64,000 nt of DNA from Chitinophagales bacterium (GTDB taxonomy: Bacteria; Bacteroidota; Bacteroidia; Chitinophagales; UBA10324): assembly GCA_025056305.1 (NCBI GenBank), contig JANWWJ010000021.1, forward strand, positions 1-64,000, given 5' to 3'. Of the stretch, positions 54,152 through 62,954 are shown in pieces (position 1 is the stretch's first letter; each line of letters starts with the position of its first letter). The position numbers and the translations under genes are program-made. Below the pieces are notes generated by a model that ran no database searches, was not told the origin of the DNA, and saw nothing but the letters and a program-made list of their open reading frames with translations.

Positions 54152-56266
54152 TCAGCGGCGGGCAGCCACTTCTAAGCGACTGCTGAAAAGCGCTGCATCT
54201 GCGCGAGCGGTCAACAGATATACCCCATCTGCAAGGGGGGGCAGAAACCAAGGGACAACCGATCCGCATGCTAACGTGGTTGTCGCCAGCGTGCGGCCTG
54301 TTAAATCGGTTAACCAGACTTGAGCTTCCGGACCAGCAGCAGCCGGTATGGTCACATACACGACGCCTTCAGCTGGGTTCGGAAATACCGCAAATACTCC
54401 GTCGGTCATTGGGGGTAAAGCCGCAGTGGCTACATTAATATTCACTTTGTCTATATATAAGTTGTTCTCATAATCAGTGGTGTTGCGAAACTTGATGAGC
54501 AGGTTTTCCGAAAAAGCAAAAGGCGCAAGGTCGATCGTTTCTAACCGCCAATGATTGGGGCTGGAGGGTTTGAATTCCACCTGAGAATACGGAGGTGTGA
54601 TTGTTGTGAGATCGGTACCCCATTTTTTGTACACCACTTGCCAGCTTGCGCCGCAATCCGTCGAAACCAGCACCGTCAGCGTATCGGAGTAATTGACCGA
54701 ATTGTTCGGGTTGGTATACAACCGATAGGCCACATAAAAGCTCAGTTTGGGCGCTGTAAGTGTTGTGAGATTGACGCTCGGCAGGAGCAACTCATCAATT
54801 TCTCCGTTGCTGGAATAATCATAGTTCCGAACATATGCTGAATTATTGCTGTTGTACCCCAAAGTGCTTTGTTGCCAGGTGTACCCACCGTCGGGATTGT
54901 ACACCTGCCACCCCTGCGGAGGAAAAACGCCTGATGCAAATTCCTCAAAGACAGGTGGCGTCGTCCCTATTAAGCTGACCTGAATGGTTTGCGTGAAAGC
55001 ATCGTTATCCGGGTAACCATCGGTGCCTCCGTTGGGTTGCGCTGTAAAAACTGTGATGGTGTTGGCGCCACCGTTAAGCGATACGGTAGGCAACGTGATG
55101 GTTACCGTATCGGTAGGAAGCAACACGCCATTCCACAAATAAACCGAAGGCGGATTTCCGTTTATGGAATAGTGAATATGTAAGGAATTCAACGTATCTA
55201 ATCCGTAATTCTTGATCATCACTACCGGATCAAATGAAGTAGAACAAATCGTACCTCCTTCGATATGGATTACACCGGCATCCAGGTCAGCGAGCGGCAA
55301 GCAAGCATCGGAAGTTGTGAGAAAAGAAAGAAAGTTGTTGATGGCTGCCAGCATACGATCTTTTTGCCCCTGAGTAAACAGATTCATACACGCATCGTCA
55401 GTGTAATCCATGAAATTCATGAACATATCGCCATTGGGACCATTGTTGCAGGAGATTTGCGGATAGGAAGGGCACCCATAAGTTTCATCAGCCTGATTGG
55501 GTGTATCGGCTACATAGTCAGTACCGGTGCATGAGTTTCCGTCGTCACCCCAGATATGTTCCAGATTGAAGCAGTGTCCAATCTCGTGAGTGGCAGTCCG
55601 CCCTCGATCGTAAGGTGGATCGACATTTCCGGTGCGACCGAAGTACTTATAGCTGACTACAATACCGAAGGTTTCATCAATATTGGCTGAAGGGGGTACT
55701 GCATAACCCAGCAATCCAAAAGAAAGATTGCAAACCCAGATGTTGAAATATCGCTTCACATCCCATGCATCGGCTCCACCCTGCGAGGCGTATTTCACCT
55801 TATCGTCTAACCCAAAACTGGACTGAGTGGTCTGAACTCTGTTGATGCCGTTGGTAGGAAATCCATTGGGGTCTCTTTGCGCTAAGCAGAATTCAATTTC
55901 ACAATCGGCAGCCACTGGTTTAAAGGCAGCAGGGGTGTTGACGGTATCTGAATTCAAGCGTCGGAAATCTTCATTGAGCACTTCAATTTGGCTGAGCACC
56001 TGCTCGTCACTGATATTTTGCGCGGCCGTTTTGTACACCACGTGAACCACAACCGGTATTTTGATCACGGTTCGGGTTTGGGACACCGGCTTATTGGCCA
56101 GGTAATGTTCAATGATGTCATGTGCTTGGTCAAGCAAGCGCCCGAATTGAGGATCTTTTTGCTTACGCCAGTTCACGTATTCCGGGGTGCCGCACGAACG
56201 CTGAGCCTCTGCCACGCGGAACATCAGTAATGCAAAAAGCAGTAGGAAAATGGCCTTATTTTTCAC
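54152..56266 (-). CDS. M43 pappalysin-family zinc metalloprotease, T9SS cargo
   Basis: A 704-residue secreted protease with signal peptide MKNKAIFLLLFALLMFRVAEA. The catalytic domain (about 60-320) has the zinc site HEIGHCFNLEH with H227, E228, H231 and H237, a Met-turn region (MFMNFMDYTDDACMNLF) and Cys pairs typical of cytophagalysins. Two beta-sandwich domains follow (about 330-430 and 435-620, the second with FEEFASGVFPPQGWQVYN). The tail is a T9SS type A sorting domain (AVFPNPAEGVVYV, LADGVYLLTAR). It probably degrades proteins outside the cell. It is divergent from prs. Confidence 0.92.
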   Translation of the reverse strand: MKNKAIFLLLFALLMFRVAEAQRSCGTPEYVNWRKQKDPQFGRLLDQAHDIIEHYLANKPVSQTRTVIKIPVVVHVVYKTAAQNISDEQVLSQIEVLNEDFRRLNSDTVNTPAAFKPVAADCEIEFCLAQRDPNGFPTNGINRVQTTQSSFGLDDKVKYASQGGADAWDVKRYFNIWVCNLSFGLLGYAVPPSANIDETFGIVVSYKYFGRTGNVDPPYDRGRTATHEIGHCFNLEHIWGDDGNSCTGTDYVADTPNQADETYGCPSYPQISCNNGPNGDMFMNFMDYTDDACMNLFTQGQKDRMLAAINNFLSFLTTSDACLPLADLDAGVIHIEGGTICSTSFDPVVMIKNYGLDTLNSLHIHYSINGNPPSVYLWNGVLLPTDTVTITLPTVSLNGGANTITVFTAQPNGGTDGYPDNDAFTQTIQVSLIGTTPPVFEEFASGVFPPQGWQVYNPDGGYTWQQSTLGYNSNNSAYVRNYDYSSNGEIDELLLPSVNLTTLTAPKLSFYVAYRLYTNPNNSVNYSDTLTVLVSTDCGASWQVVYKKWGTDLTTITPPYSQVEFKPSSPNHWRLETIDLAPFAFSENLLIKFRNTTDYENNLYIDKVNINVATAALPPMTDGVFAVFPNPAEGVVYVTIPAAAGPEAQVWLTDLTGRTLATTTLACGSVVPWFLPPLADGVYLLTARADAALFSSRLEVAARR

Positions 56267-56298
56267 CGAAATGTGTTTTAACGATTAGGGAATTAGAA

Positions 56299-56306
56299 CA
56301 AAGATA
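56299..56306 (-). promoter_or_regulatory. TAnnTTTG promoter element for M43 protease
   Basis: The - strand reads TATCTTTG, 32 nt upstream of the ATG. Confidence 0.6.
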
Positions 56307-56346
56307 AAGACCGGCCGATAAGCCTGGGCACTGTTAACTTTTCGGC

Positions 56347-56354
56347 TATCTTTG
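56347..56354 (+). promoter_or_regulatory. TAnnTTTG promoter element for prs-rplY-pth
   Basis: Reads TATCTTTG, 17 nt upstream of the prs ATG, back to back with the protease promoter. Confidence 0.65.
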
Positions 56355-56371
56355 CGCCCCCGCCAGCCGCC

Positions 56372-57307
56372 ATGGAATCGCAGGTGCGCATATTTGCCAA
56401 CACCAGCAGCCAAGATCTTGCCGAACGCATAGCCCGAGCCTATGGTGTGGAGCTGGGTAAACGCGAGTTACGCCGCTTTAATGACGGTGAAATGTGCCCG
56501 GTTATCCTGGAATCCATTCGCGGCGATTATGTCTTCATCATTCAGTCAGGCTTTTCCCCGGCCGATAATTTACTGGAGCTGTTGTTGATGATTGACAGTG
56601 CCCGCCGCGCATCGGCGCACTACATTACGGCGGTGATTCCTTATTTCGGTTATGCGCGGCAGGACCGCAAAGACCGGCCCCGTGTGCCCATCGCCGCCAA
56701 GCTTATTGCCAACTTACTGACTGCCGCCGGTGCCGACCGCGTCATGACTATGGATCTGCATGCTCCGCAAATCCAAGGATTTTTTGACATACCGGTCGAT
56801 CATTTGGAAAGCACCACCATTTTTTACCCCTACCTCCGCGAACTGGCTTTGCCCAACATGACCTTTGCCGCCCCGGATGTAGGAGGTGTTAATCGCGCCC
56901 GCATGTATGCGATGCACTTTAACAAAGAAATGGTGATCTGTGACAAATACCGAAAGCGGCCCGGTGAAGTTTCTTCCATGGCATTGATCGGCGACGTCAC
57001 CGACCGAAACGTCATCATTGTTGATGACATCATCGACACGGCCCAAACGTTATGCAATGCCGCGCAACTGATCATGGAGCGGGGAGCTCGCAGCGTTCGG
57101 GCCCTCATCACCCACCCCGTATTGTCGGGACCTGCTTATGAAAACATCGAAAATTCCTTGCTTACTGAAGTGGTGGTTTGCGATACGATTCCGCTGAAAA
57201 AACATAGCAAAAAAATTAAAGTGTTGAGCGTGGACAAGTTGTTCGCCACAGCCATCCGGAATATGTACGAGCATAAATCCATAACCTCTTTGTTCATCAA
57301 CAATTAA
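56372..57307 (+). CDS. prs: Ribose-phosphate pyrophosphokinase
   Basis: A 311-residue enzyme that makes PRPP from ribose 5-phosphate and ATP, feeding purine, pyrimidine, His, Trp and NAD synthesis. Marks: FNDGEMCPVILESIRGDYVFIIQS, ARQDRKDRPRVPIAAK (the catalytic flexible-loop region), MTMDLHAPQIQGFFDIPVDHL and the PRPP-binding motif VIIVDDIIDTAQTLCNAA. First gene of prs-rplY-pth. Confidence 0.97.
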   Translation: MESQVRIFANTSSQDLAERIARAYGVELGKRELRRFNDGEMCPVILESIRGDYVFIIQSGFSPADNLLELLLMIDSARRASAHYITAVIPYFGYARQDRKDRPRVPIAAKLIANLLTAAGADRVMTMDLHAPQIQGFFDIPVDHLESTTIFYPYLRELALPNMTFAAPDVGGVNRARMYAMHFNKEMVICDKYRKRPGEVSSMALIGDVTDRNVIIVDDIIDTAQTLCNAAQLIMERGARSVRALITHPVLSGPAYENIENSLLTEVVVCDTIPLKKHSKKIKVLSVDKLFATAIRNMYEHKSITSLFINN

Positions 57308-57317
57308 GCTGTTTGCC

Positions 57318-57935
57318 ATGAAGACAATCGTGATCGAAGGAACAGTGCGAGAGCAGAAGGGAAGCCATCAATGCCGACGTTTGCGTGCACAAGGGTTTGT
57401 TCCGTGTAATCTTTACGGTGCGGGCAAAAATATCTTGTTCTGTGCCCCCGACTCTGCTTTCCGCGAACTGTTGTACACTCCAGAATTTTATACCGCACAC
57501 ATCCGCATCAACGGGGAAGAGTATCCGGCTATTTTACAAGAAGCGCAATTTCATCCGGTCACCGAACGCTTGCTGCATCTTGACTTTAGGATTTTGGATC
57601 CGAATAAAAAAATCGTAGTAGAGTTGCCGGTACGCCTCGAAGGCACGGCTGCCGGTACCCGTGAGGGTGGTAAACTCCAGCAGCGACTTAAAAAACTCAA
57701 AGTACGCCTGTATCCAAAAGACCTTGTCGAGCACATCTCGGTCGATGTCACCCAACTGGGCTTGGGTAAGAGCATACGTGTCGGTGATTTGAAGATGGAA
57801 GGCATTGAGTTTCTGAATGCCCCTCATCTGCCAGTGGTGTCGGTACGCATTCCGCGTGCAGCCAAAGAAGAAGGGGCTCCTGCTGCGGCTGCTGAGGCTC
57901 CTGCCGCTGGCGACAAGGGTGCAACCAAAGCGTAA
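57318..57935 (+). CDS. rplY: 50S ribosomal protein L25/general stress protein Ctc
   Basis: A 205-residue L25 of the long Ctc type. The 5S-rRNA-binding N-terminal domain (about 1-90, with RLRAQGFVPCNLYG and EYPAILQEAQFHPVTERLLHLDF) is followed by the beta TL5 domain (about 95-185, ending in LPVVSVRIPR) and an Ala-rich tail. It is 10 bp downstream of prs and cotranscribed. Confidence 0.95.
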   Translation: MKTIVIEGTVREQKGSHQCRRLRAQGFVPCNLYGAGKNILFCAPDSAFRELLYTPEFYTAHIRINGEEYPAILQEAQFHPVTERLLHLDFRILDPNKKIVVELPVRLEGTAAGTREGGKLQQRLKKLKVRLYPKDLVEHISVDVTQLGLGKSIRVGDLKMEGIEFLNAPHLPVVSVRIPRAAKEEGAPAAAAEAPAAGDKGATKA

Positions 57936-57969
57936 GCTCTTGCGCGCTACCTATTCTTGAGCCGCAGTG

Positions 57970-58572
57970 ATGACTTTTTTAATTGCCGGCCTGGGAAATA
58001 TCGGTGCACAATACGAGAACAGCCGTCACAACATCGGATTTCGGGTAGCCGATGCTTGGGCAAGTCGTCACCGTGCCACCTTCACTGCCGACACCCTGGC
58101 ATTCAGGGCCCAGTTCGACTTTGCCGGACACCAGGTGCACGTCATAAAGCCCACCACCTACATGAACGAAAGTGGGCGAGCCGTGCGCCATTGGCAAGTG
58201 CAGCTTAAAATACCCCTGTCTCAGTTGTTGGTGGTGGTGGATGACTTGGCACTACCCTTCGGCACCATACGCATTCGACCTAAAGGCAGCGATGGGCTAC
58301 ATAACGGCCTCACTTCCGTAGAGCAGCAGCTAGGCACTTCCGCGTATCCGCGATTGCGCATCGGCATCGGCCATGAATTTGCCCCGGGACAACAGGTAAA
58401 CTATGTGCTCGGCCCATGGTCGCCCCAGCAACAACAGCAACTTCCCCAGGTGCTTGAGCTGTGTTGCGATGCCTTGGACAGCTTCATCGTTGTGGGTCTT
58501 AACAAAACCATGAGTCGATTTAACAGAAAGCCGCAGCCCCCAACTACCGAAACGCCTGCTGTACCTGACTGA
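57970..58572 (+). CDS. pth: Peptidyl-tRNA hydrolase
   Basis: A 200-residue esterase that frees tRNA from stalled peptidyl-tRNA. H20 in ENSRHNIGF is the catalytic base; the TTYMNESGRAVRHW, VVVDDLALPFGTIRIRP and KGSDGLHNGL segments are in place, with SDGLHNG instead of the common SAGGHNG. The start is the ATG at 57970; a GTG one codon earlier is less likely. The tail is Pro-rich. Third gene of the prs unit. Confidence 0.95.
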   Translation: MTFLIAGLGNIGAQYENSRHNIGFRVADAWASRHRATFTADTLAFRAQFDFAGHQVHVIKPTTYMNESGRAVRHWQVQLKIPLSQLLVVVDDLALPFGTIRIRPKGSDGLHNGLTSVEQQLGTSAYPRLRIGIGHEFAPGQQVNYVLGPWSPQQQQQLPQVLELCCDALDSFIVVGLNKTMSRFNRKPQPPTTETPAVPD

Positions 58573-58590
58573 TATTACATTTTTTTATTT

Positions 58591-59199
58591 ATGAAGATCA
58601 TTTGCGTAGGAAGAAACTATTTGGCACATGCCCAAGAGCTCGGCCACGACAAACCCACAGAGCCGGTGTTGTTTCTGAAGCCAGACACGGCCCTCAAACG
58701 CAAAAACCTGCCTTTTTTTCTGCCGGATTTTTCCAAGGAAGTGCATTACGAAGCCGAACTGGTCTTTCGCATTTGCAAAAACGGCAAAAACATAGATGAA
58801 CGCTTTGCCCTGCGTTATGTGGATCAAGTGACTGTGGGCATTGACTTTACGGCACGCGACCTTCAGCGCCGGTTGCAGCAAAAAGGGTTGCCTTGGGAAA
58901 TAGCTAAAGCCTTCGACCAGTCCGCTTGCATTGGCGAATGGAGACCCTTGAGTCTTTTTCGCATCGATGATTTGTCCTTCCATTTGACCCGAAACCACAA
59001 GCTGGTACAGCAAGGAAATTCCGCCTGCATGATTTTCTCCGTAAGCCAGCTCATCGCCTACGCCTCACGCTTTTTTTTACTTCTGGAGGGTGATCTGTTG
59101 TTCACCGGCACCCCCCAAGGCGTCGGTCCGGTCTATGCCAACGACATCCTTCACGGTTATCTGCAACAGGAATGTGTGCTGGAGTGCGTGGTGAAATAA
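58591..59199 (+). CDS. Fumarylacetoacetate hydrolase (FAH)-family protein
   Basis: A 202-residue enzyme of the FAH/2-keto-4-pentenoate hydratase type. KIICVGRNYLAHAQELG at the N-terminus, metal-binding HYEAELVFRI, GIDFTARDLQRRLQQKGLPWEIAKAFD and GDLLFTGTPQGVGPV are family marks. Relatives are oxaloacetate decarboxylases or acylpyruvases; the exact reaction is not readable from sequence. It is 18 bp after pth and probably in the same unit. Confidence 0.9.
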   Translation: MKIICVGRNYLAHAQELGHDKPTEPVLFLKPDTALKRKNLPFFLPDFSKEVHYEAELVFRICKNGKNIDERFALRYVDQVTVGIDFTARDLQRRLQQKGLPWEIAKAFDQSACIGEWRPLSLFRIDDLSFHLTRNHKLVQQGNSACMIFSVSQLIAYASRFFLLLEGDLLFTGTPQGVGPVYANDILHGYLQQECVLECVVK

Positions 59200-59258
59200 C
59201 GGAGTGCGCCGACAGCCTCTATCATACACTGGTTTGTTGCAGGCGCATCTGACGCTCC

Positions 59259-59266
59259 TATTTTTG
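59259..59266 (+). promoter_or_regulatory. TAnnTTTG promoter element for fused E1 gene
   Basis: Reads TATTTTTG, 10 nt upstream of the ATG. A TTG at 59237-59239 lies 19 bp further upstream. Confidence 0.65.
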
Positions 59267-59276
59267 CGTCGCCCAC

Positions 59277-61331
59277 ATGAATACCCAGTTGTTGCTGCGC
59301 GCCTACGAGCTGATGTGTTGTGTCAAATACATGGCGCAAACCTATGATGAAAACCGCAGCATATGTAAATACGTGCATAGCACTTCGCGCGGTCACGAAG
59401 CTATCCAGCTGGCCGTAGGACTACAGCTTCGGCCTTACGACTATATCGGAATGTATTATCGCGACGAAAGCATCTTGCTCGCCTTAGGATTCACGCCTTA
59501 CGAATTGATGTTGCAACTCATCGGTAAGCGGGATGATCCTTTTTCCGGAGGACGCGAATACTATGCACACCCAAGCTTCCGCAGCGACGGGGCAAAGCCA
59601 ACCATATTGCATCATTCCAGCGCCACCGGCATGCAAGCCATTCCGCTGACAGGCGCGGCACAGGGCGTGCAATATTTAGAGCGGAAAGGCCTGCTTCAGG
59701 CACCCGAACCTCCGGTGGTGGTGTGCTCTATGGGCGACGGCAGTGTCACCGAAGGAGAAGTTAGTGAAGCTTGGCAATTTGCAGTGCTGAAGCAATTACC
59801 TATTCTTTATTTGGTTCAGGATAATGGTTGGAGTATCTCGGTTTCGCGCGAGGAAATGCGGGCTATGGATGCCTATGAGTATGCCGGCGGCTTCAAAGGG
59901 CTGCATCGCATGCAGGTGGACGGCAGCGATTTTGTTGCCTCCTTTGCCTGTGTTCAAGAAGCCATTGCCTATGTTCGGCGTCAGCGACGTCCAGTGCTCG
60001 TACATGCCACCGTGCCGCTGCTGAATCACCACACGTCGGGTGTGCGCAAAGAAATGTATCGCTCAGCCGAAGAGCTTGCCGAAGCAGCCCAGCGTGATCC
60101 CCTGCCGAAGCTGCGCTCTTATCTGATTTATCAATTGGGCATAGTTGAGGAAATTTTAGATGAGATCGATGCACAGGCGCGTGCCCGGGTAGCCGCCGAC
60201 TTTAACCGTGCTGTAGCTGCTGCCGATCCGGATCCCGCTACGGTCATGGACTTTGAGTTTGTGCCCACGCCCATTATTGAGGAGCGAGGCACACGCACTC
60301 CGTCGAACGGTCAGCGTGTCATGATGGTGGACGCCGCCCTACATGCCGTGGAAGAAATCCTACGAAAGCACCCGGAGGCTATTTTCTTCGGGCAGGATGT
60401 AGGCCGTCGGCTGGGCGGGGTGTTCCGCGAAGCAGCAACCTTGGCTGAGAAGTTTGGCGATGACCGCGTGTTCAACACGGCCATCCAAGAGGCCTACATC
60501 GTAGGTTCCACTGCAGGCCTTTCTGCCGTGGGGGTAAAACCTATTGTCGAAATCCAGTTTGCCGACTATCAGTTTCCCGCCCTGAATCAACTCATTACAG
60601 AAATATCTAAATCGTGTTATTTAACCTTGGGAAAATTTCCCGTCAATATGGTATTGCGCATTCCTATTGGCGCCTACGGCGGAGGCGGACCCTACCACAG
60701 TGGCTGCCATGAATCTGTCATCCTGCCCCAGCGTGGCTTGAAGGTGTGCTATCCATCTAATGCTGCCGATCTCAAGGGCCTGTTAAAAGCTGCTTTTTAT
60801 GACCCTAACCCCGTGATTGTTTATGAGCATAAGGGCCTGTATTGGTGTAAGAATCCTGGCACCGAGGAGGCCCGAACCATAGAGCCGGATGAGGATTATG
60901 TGATCCCACTCGGCAAAGCCCGCATCGCGCTCGCTGCTGACGAACATCGGATAGCCGAAGGCTTTTCATTGGTCGTAGTCACCTATGGCATGGGCGTGTA
61001 TTGGGCTATGCATGCTGCACGACAATTCCCGGGCTGTGTGGAAATCATCGATCTACGCACCCTATATCCTTTAGATGAACCCCTCATCGAAGCACGCGTA
61101 CGCCAGCATGGAAAATGTTTGGTGCTTACTGAAGAAACCGTCACCAACAGCTTTGCCCAAGCACTCAGCGGCCGTATCGCCGCAACCTGTTTTCAATATT
61201 TAGACGCACCGGTCTGTTGCCTGGGCGCGCTGCCGGTACCCGCCATTCCGTTGAACATGACGTTGGAACAAGCCATTCTTCCCTCCGTGGAAAAGGTTGC
61301 AGCCGCCATAGACCAACTGTTGCACTATTGA
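59277..61331 (+). CDS. 2-oxoacid dehydrogenase E1, fused alpha and beta subunits
   Basis: A 684-residue thiamine-diphosphate enzyme. The alpha part (1 to about 330) has the TPP motif from GDG (153-155) to N183 (GDGSVTEGEVSEAW, LVQDNGWSIS) and HHTSGVRKEMYRS. The beta part (about 345-684) has FGQDVGRRLGGVFREAATL, FNTAIQEAYIVGSTAGLSAVG, VEIQFADYQFPALNQ and GGGGPYHSGCHES. Fused E1 of this kind is common in Bacteroidota and is usually assigned to branched-chain 2-oxoacids; I cannot exclude pyruvate. No E2 or E3 is adjacent; the E2 at 21800 is of the pyruvate type. Confidence 0.9.
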   Translation: MNTQLLLRAYELMCCVKYMAQTYDENRSICKYVHSTSRGHEAIQLAVGLQLRPYDYIGMYYRDESILLALGFTPYELMLQLIGKRDDPFSGGREYYAHPSFRSDGAKPTILHHSSATGMQAIPLTGAAQGVQYLERKGLLQAPEPPVVVCSMGDGSVTEGEVSEAWQFAVLKQLPILYLVQDNGWSISVSREEMRAMDAYEYAGGFKGLHRMQVDGSDFVASFACVQEAIAYVRRQRRPVLVHATVPLLNHHTSGVRKEMYRSAEELAEAAQRDPLPKLRSYLIYQLGIVEEILDEIDAQARARVAADFNRAVAAADPDPATVMDFEFVPTPIIEERGTRTPSNGQRVMMVDAALHAVEEILRKHPEAIFFGQDVGRRLGGVFREAATLAEKFGDDRVFNTAIQEAYIVGSTAGLSAVGVKPIVEIQFADYQFPALNQLITEISKSCYLTLGKFPVNMVLRIPIGAYGGGGPYHSGCHESVILPQRGLKVCYPSNAADLKGLLKAAFYDPNPVIVYEHKGLYWCKNPGTEEARTIEPDEDYVIPLGKARIALAADEHRIAEGFSLVVVTYGMGVYWAMHAARQFPGCVEIIDLRTLYPLDEPLIEARVRQHGKCLVLTEETVTNSFAQALSGRIAATCFQYLDAPVCCLGALPVPAIPLNMTLEQAILPSVEKVAAAIDQLLHY

Positions 61332-61464
61332 GGGCTTGGCAGGCGTTTCAAGATATAATGAAAATAAAAATGTTTTAGGAGTCTAAGTTTCCTGTGATCC
61401 AGATGTTATCTTCGGAATCCTTTCCACGGGCATACCGCCTTTCCTGATCTATTGCTTTCCAGCA

Positions 61465-62007
61465 ATGGCTACCGTTAAAACCCTGGAAAAAATCACCCGA
61501 CGCAGTCTGCCGGACTGGCTCACTTTGTTGAAAAACAAAGGGCCACAACACAAAAAAGAACAAGAAGTCTGGCTGCAGGTTAAATATCACCTAAGTGCTT
61601 CGTTAGCCAGACTCATTGTGCGTCACTTCCAACAACAGTATGCAGCTTCGGGCACTGCCGCACTCAATCGTTTGTTCTCGGGCGACAAGCGCTTTCTCCG
61701 CCCCGTCCACGACAAGCTGCTAAGCCAAATCAAAAATTGGCCGGGACTCTCAATACGTATTAATTCTTCTTATATATCTCTTTGCAACAGTCGCCAATTC
61801 GCCACCCTGCGCCCCACTAAAAACGGACTTGTCCTTTCCTTAAAGAAATGTCCACGCACGGCTTTAAAAGAAAAAACGCTGTTGCGTAAAGTAGATCAGC
61901 TCCACGGCACCGTCTATTATCAGATCGTTTTATTGGAAGAAGCTGACATCACAGCCGATCTGCTGCGCGCCCTCCGCCTGTGTTATAAGGCGGAAGGCAA
62001 AAGCTGA
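61465..62007 (+). CDS. DUF4287/DUF5655-like domain protein
   Basis: A 180-residue soluble basic protein. The N-terminal 65 residues (SLPDWLTLLKNKGPQHKKEQ, LARLIVRHFQQQ) resemble the DUF4287 helical domain. The C-terminal part (SIRINSSYISLCNSRQFATLRPTKNGLVLSL, TVYYQIVLLEEADITADL) resembles DUF5655, a domain of unknown function sometimes called a predicted transport protein. The two are often fused. The 3' end overlaps the convergent carboxypeptidase gene by 25 bp. Confidence 0.7.
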   Translation: MATVKTLEKITRRSLPDWLTLLKNKGPQHKKEQEVWLQVKYHLSASLARLIVRHFQQQYAASGTAALNRLFSGDKRFLRPVHDKLLSQIKNWPGLSIRINSSYISLCNSRQFATLRPTKNGLVLSLKKCPRTALKEKTLLRKVDQLHGTVYYQIVLLEEADITADLLRALRLCYKAEGKS

Positions 62008-62918
62008 ACCCAGCGAACTCCCTGAGTGCTTACTTCCAATCGAGCCGGCCAGCCCATGACCACGGCCAGATTGTCGCTTCGATGGCCAACAGGAAAACCA
62101 AAACATAAAGGATAGTCGTATGCCGCCGTGTGCCGACGAATGATTTCGTATGCACTTTCGCCGAAAGGATTTTGCGGGTCTTTGTTGTGCATGTCTACGA
62201 AATGACCCACAACCAGAGCTGCCAGCCGATCTAAGGCACCAGCTCGCCGCAAGGCCAGCATCATGCGGTCGATATGATACAGATGCTCATCTATGTCCTC
62301 TAAGAGCAAAATGGCTCCGGTGGTATCCGGAAAGGAAAGACTGCCCAGCAAGCTGTACAAAACCGACAGATTTCCACCACAAACGAAACCTTCAGCAGTT
62401 CCTGATCGGTTTAACTCATGGCCTTCAACACTATAGGTCAGCGCATTGCCGGTGAGCGCCTCATGTAAGCTTTTCATCGATGCAGGTGCAGCCTGGGCCC
62501 AATCAACCGCCATAACCGAGTGCAGTGTGGCAATGGGGGTGTGGCGAAAAACATGAGCATGTATTACGGTTATGTCGCTATAGCCACACAACCATTTAGG
62601 ATATTTGACTAGTGAGGCCCAATTCAAATGGTCAATGATGCGAGCGGTGCCGTATCCTCCCCGAGCGAACAAAATGGCATGGACATCCTCTCGATCTAAA
62701 AACTGCTGCAAATCGCGGCAACGGAATTGATCGTCGCCTGCAAACTGAAAATGCTTGGCTCCAATGGTAGCTCCAAGCAGCACTTCCCACCCCCAGTCTT
62801 GTAAGGTCGAGCAAGCCATTTGCACCTCGTGCCGATCTATGGCGCGCGCCGGTGCAACCAGTGCCACCCGAGCTCCTGAACCCAGCGGACTCGGTACCCT
62901 TCGCTTCGCTTCAGGCAT
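61983..62918 (-). CDS. LD-carboxypeptidase, S66 family
   Basis: A 311-residue serine peptidase related to LdcA, which removes the terminal D-Ala from murein tetrapeptides during recycling. The Ser-Glu-His triad is visible: S114 in CGYSDITV, E207 in LLLEDIDEHLYHIDRM and H279 in GFPVGH. ARGGYGTARIIDHL is the usual segment before the nucleophile. No signal peptide, so cytoplasmic. It is divergent from metG, with 36 bp between starts. Confidence 0.92.
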   Translation of the reverse strand: MPEAKRRVPSPLGSGARVALVAPARAIDRHEVQMACSTLQDWGWEVLLGATIGAKHFQFAGDDQFRCRDLQQFLDREDVHAILFARGGYGTARIIDHLNWASLVKYPKWLCGYSDITVIHAHVFRHTPIATLHSVMAVDWAQAAPASMKSLHEALTGNALTYSVEGHELNRSGTAEGFVCGGNLSVLYSLLGSLSFPDTTGAILLLEDIDEHLYHIDRMMLALRRAGALDRLAALVVGHFVDMHNKDPQNPFGESAYEIIRRHTAAYDYPLCFGFPVGHRSDNLAVVMGWPARLEVSTQGVRWVQLLPSAL

Positions 62919-62954
62919 AGGTTATCTTAGCGGCCCATCCATACGTTGGCCGAC

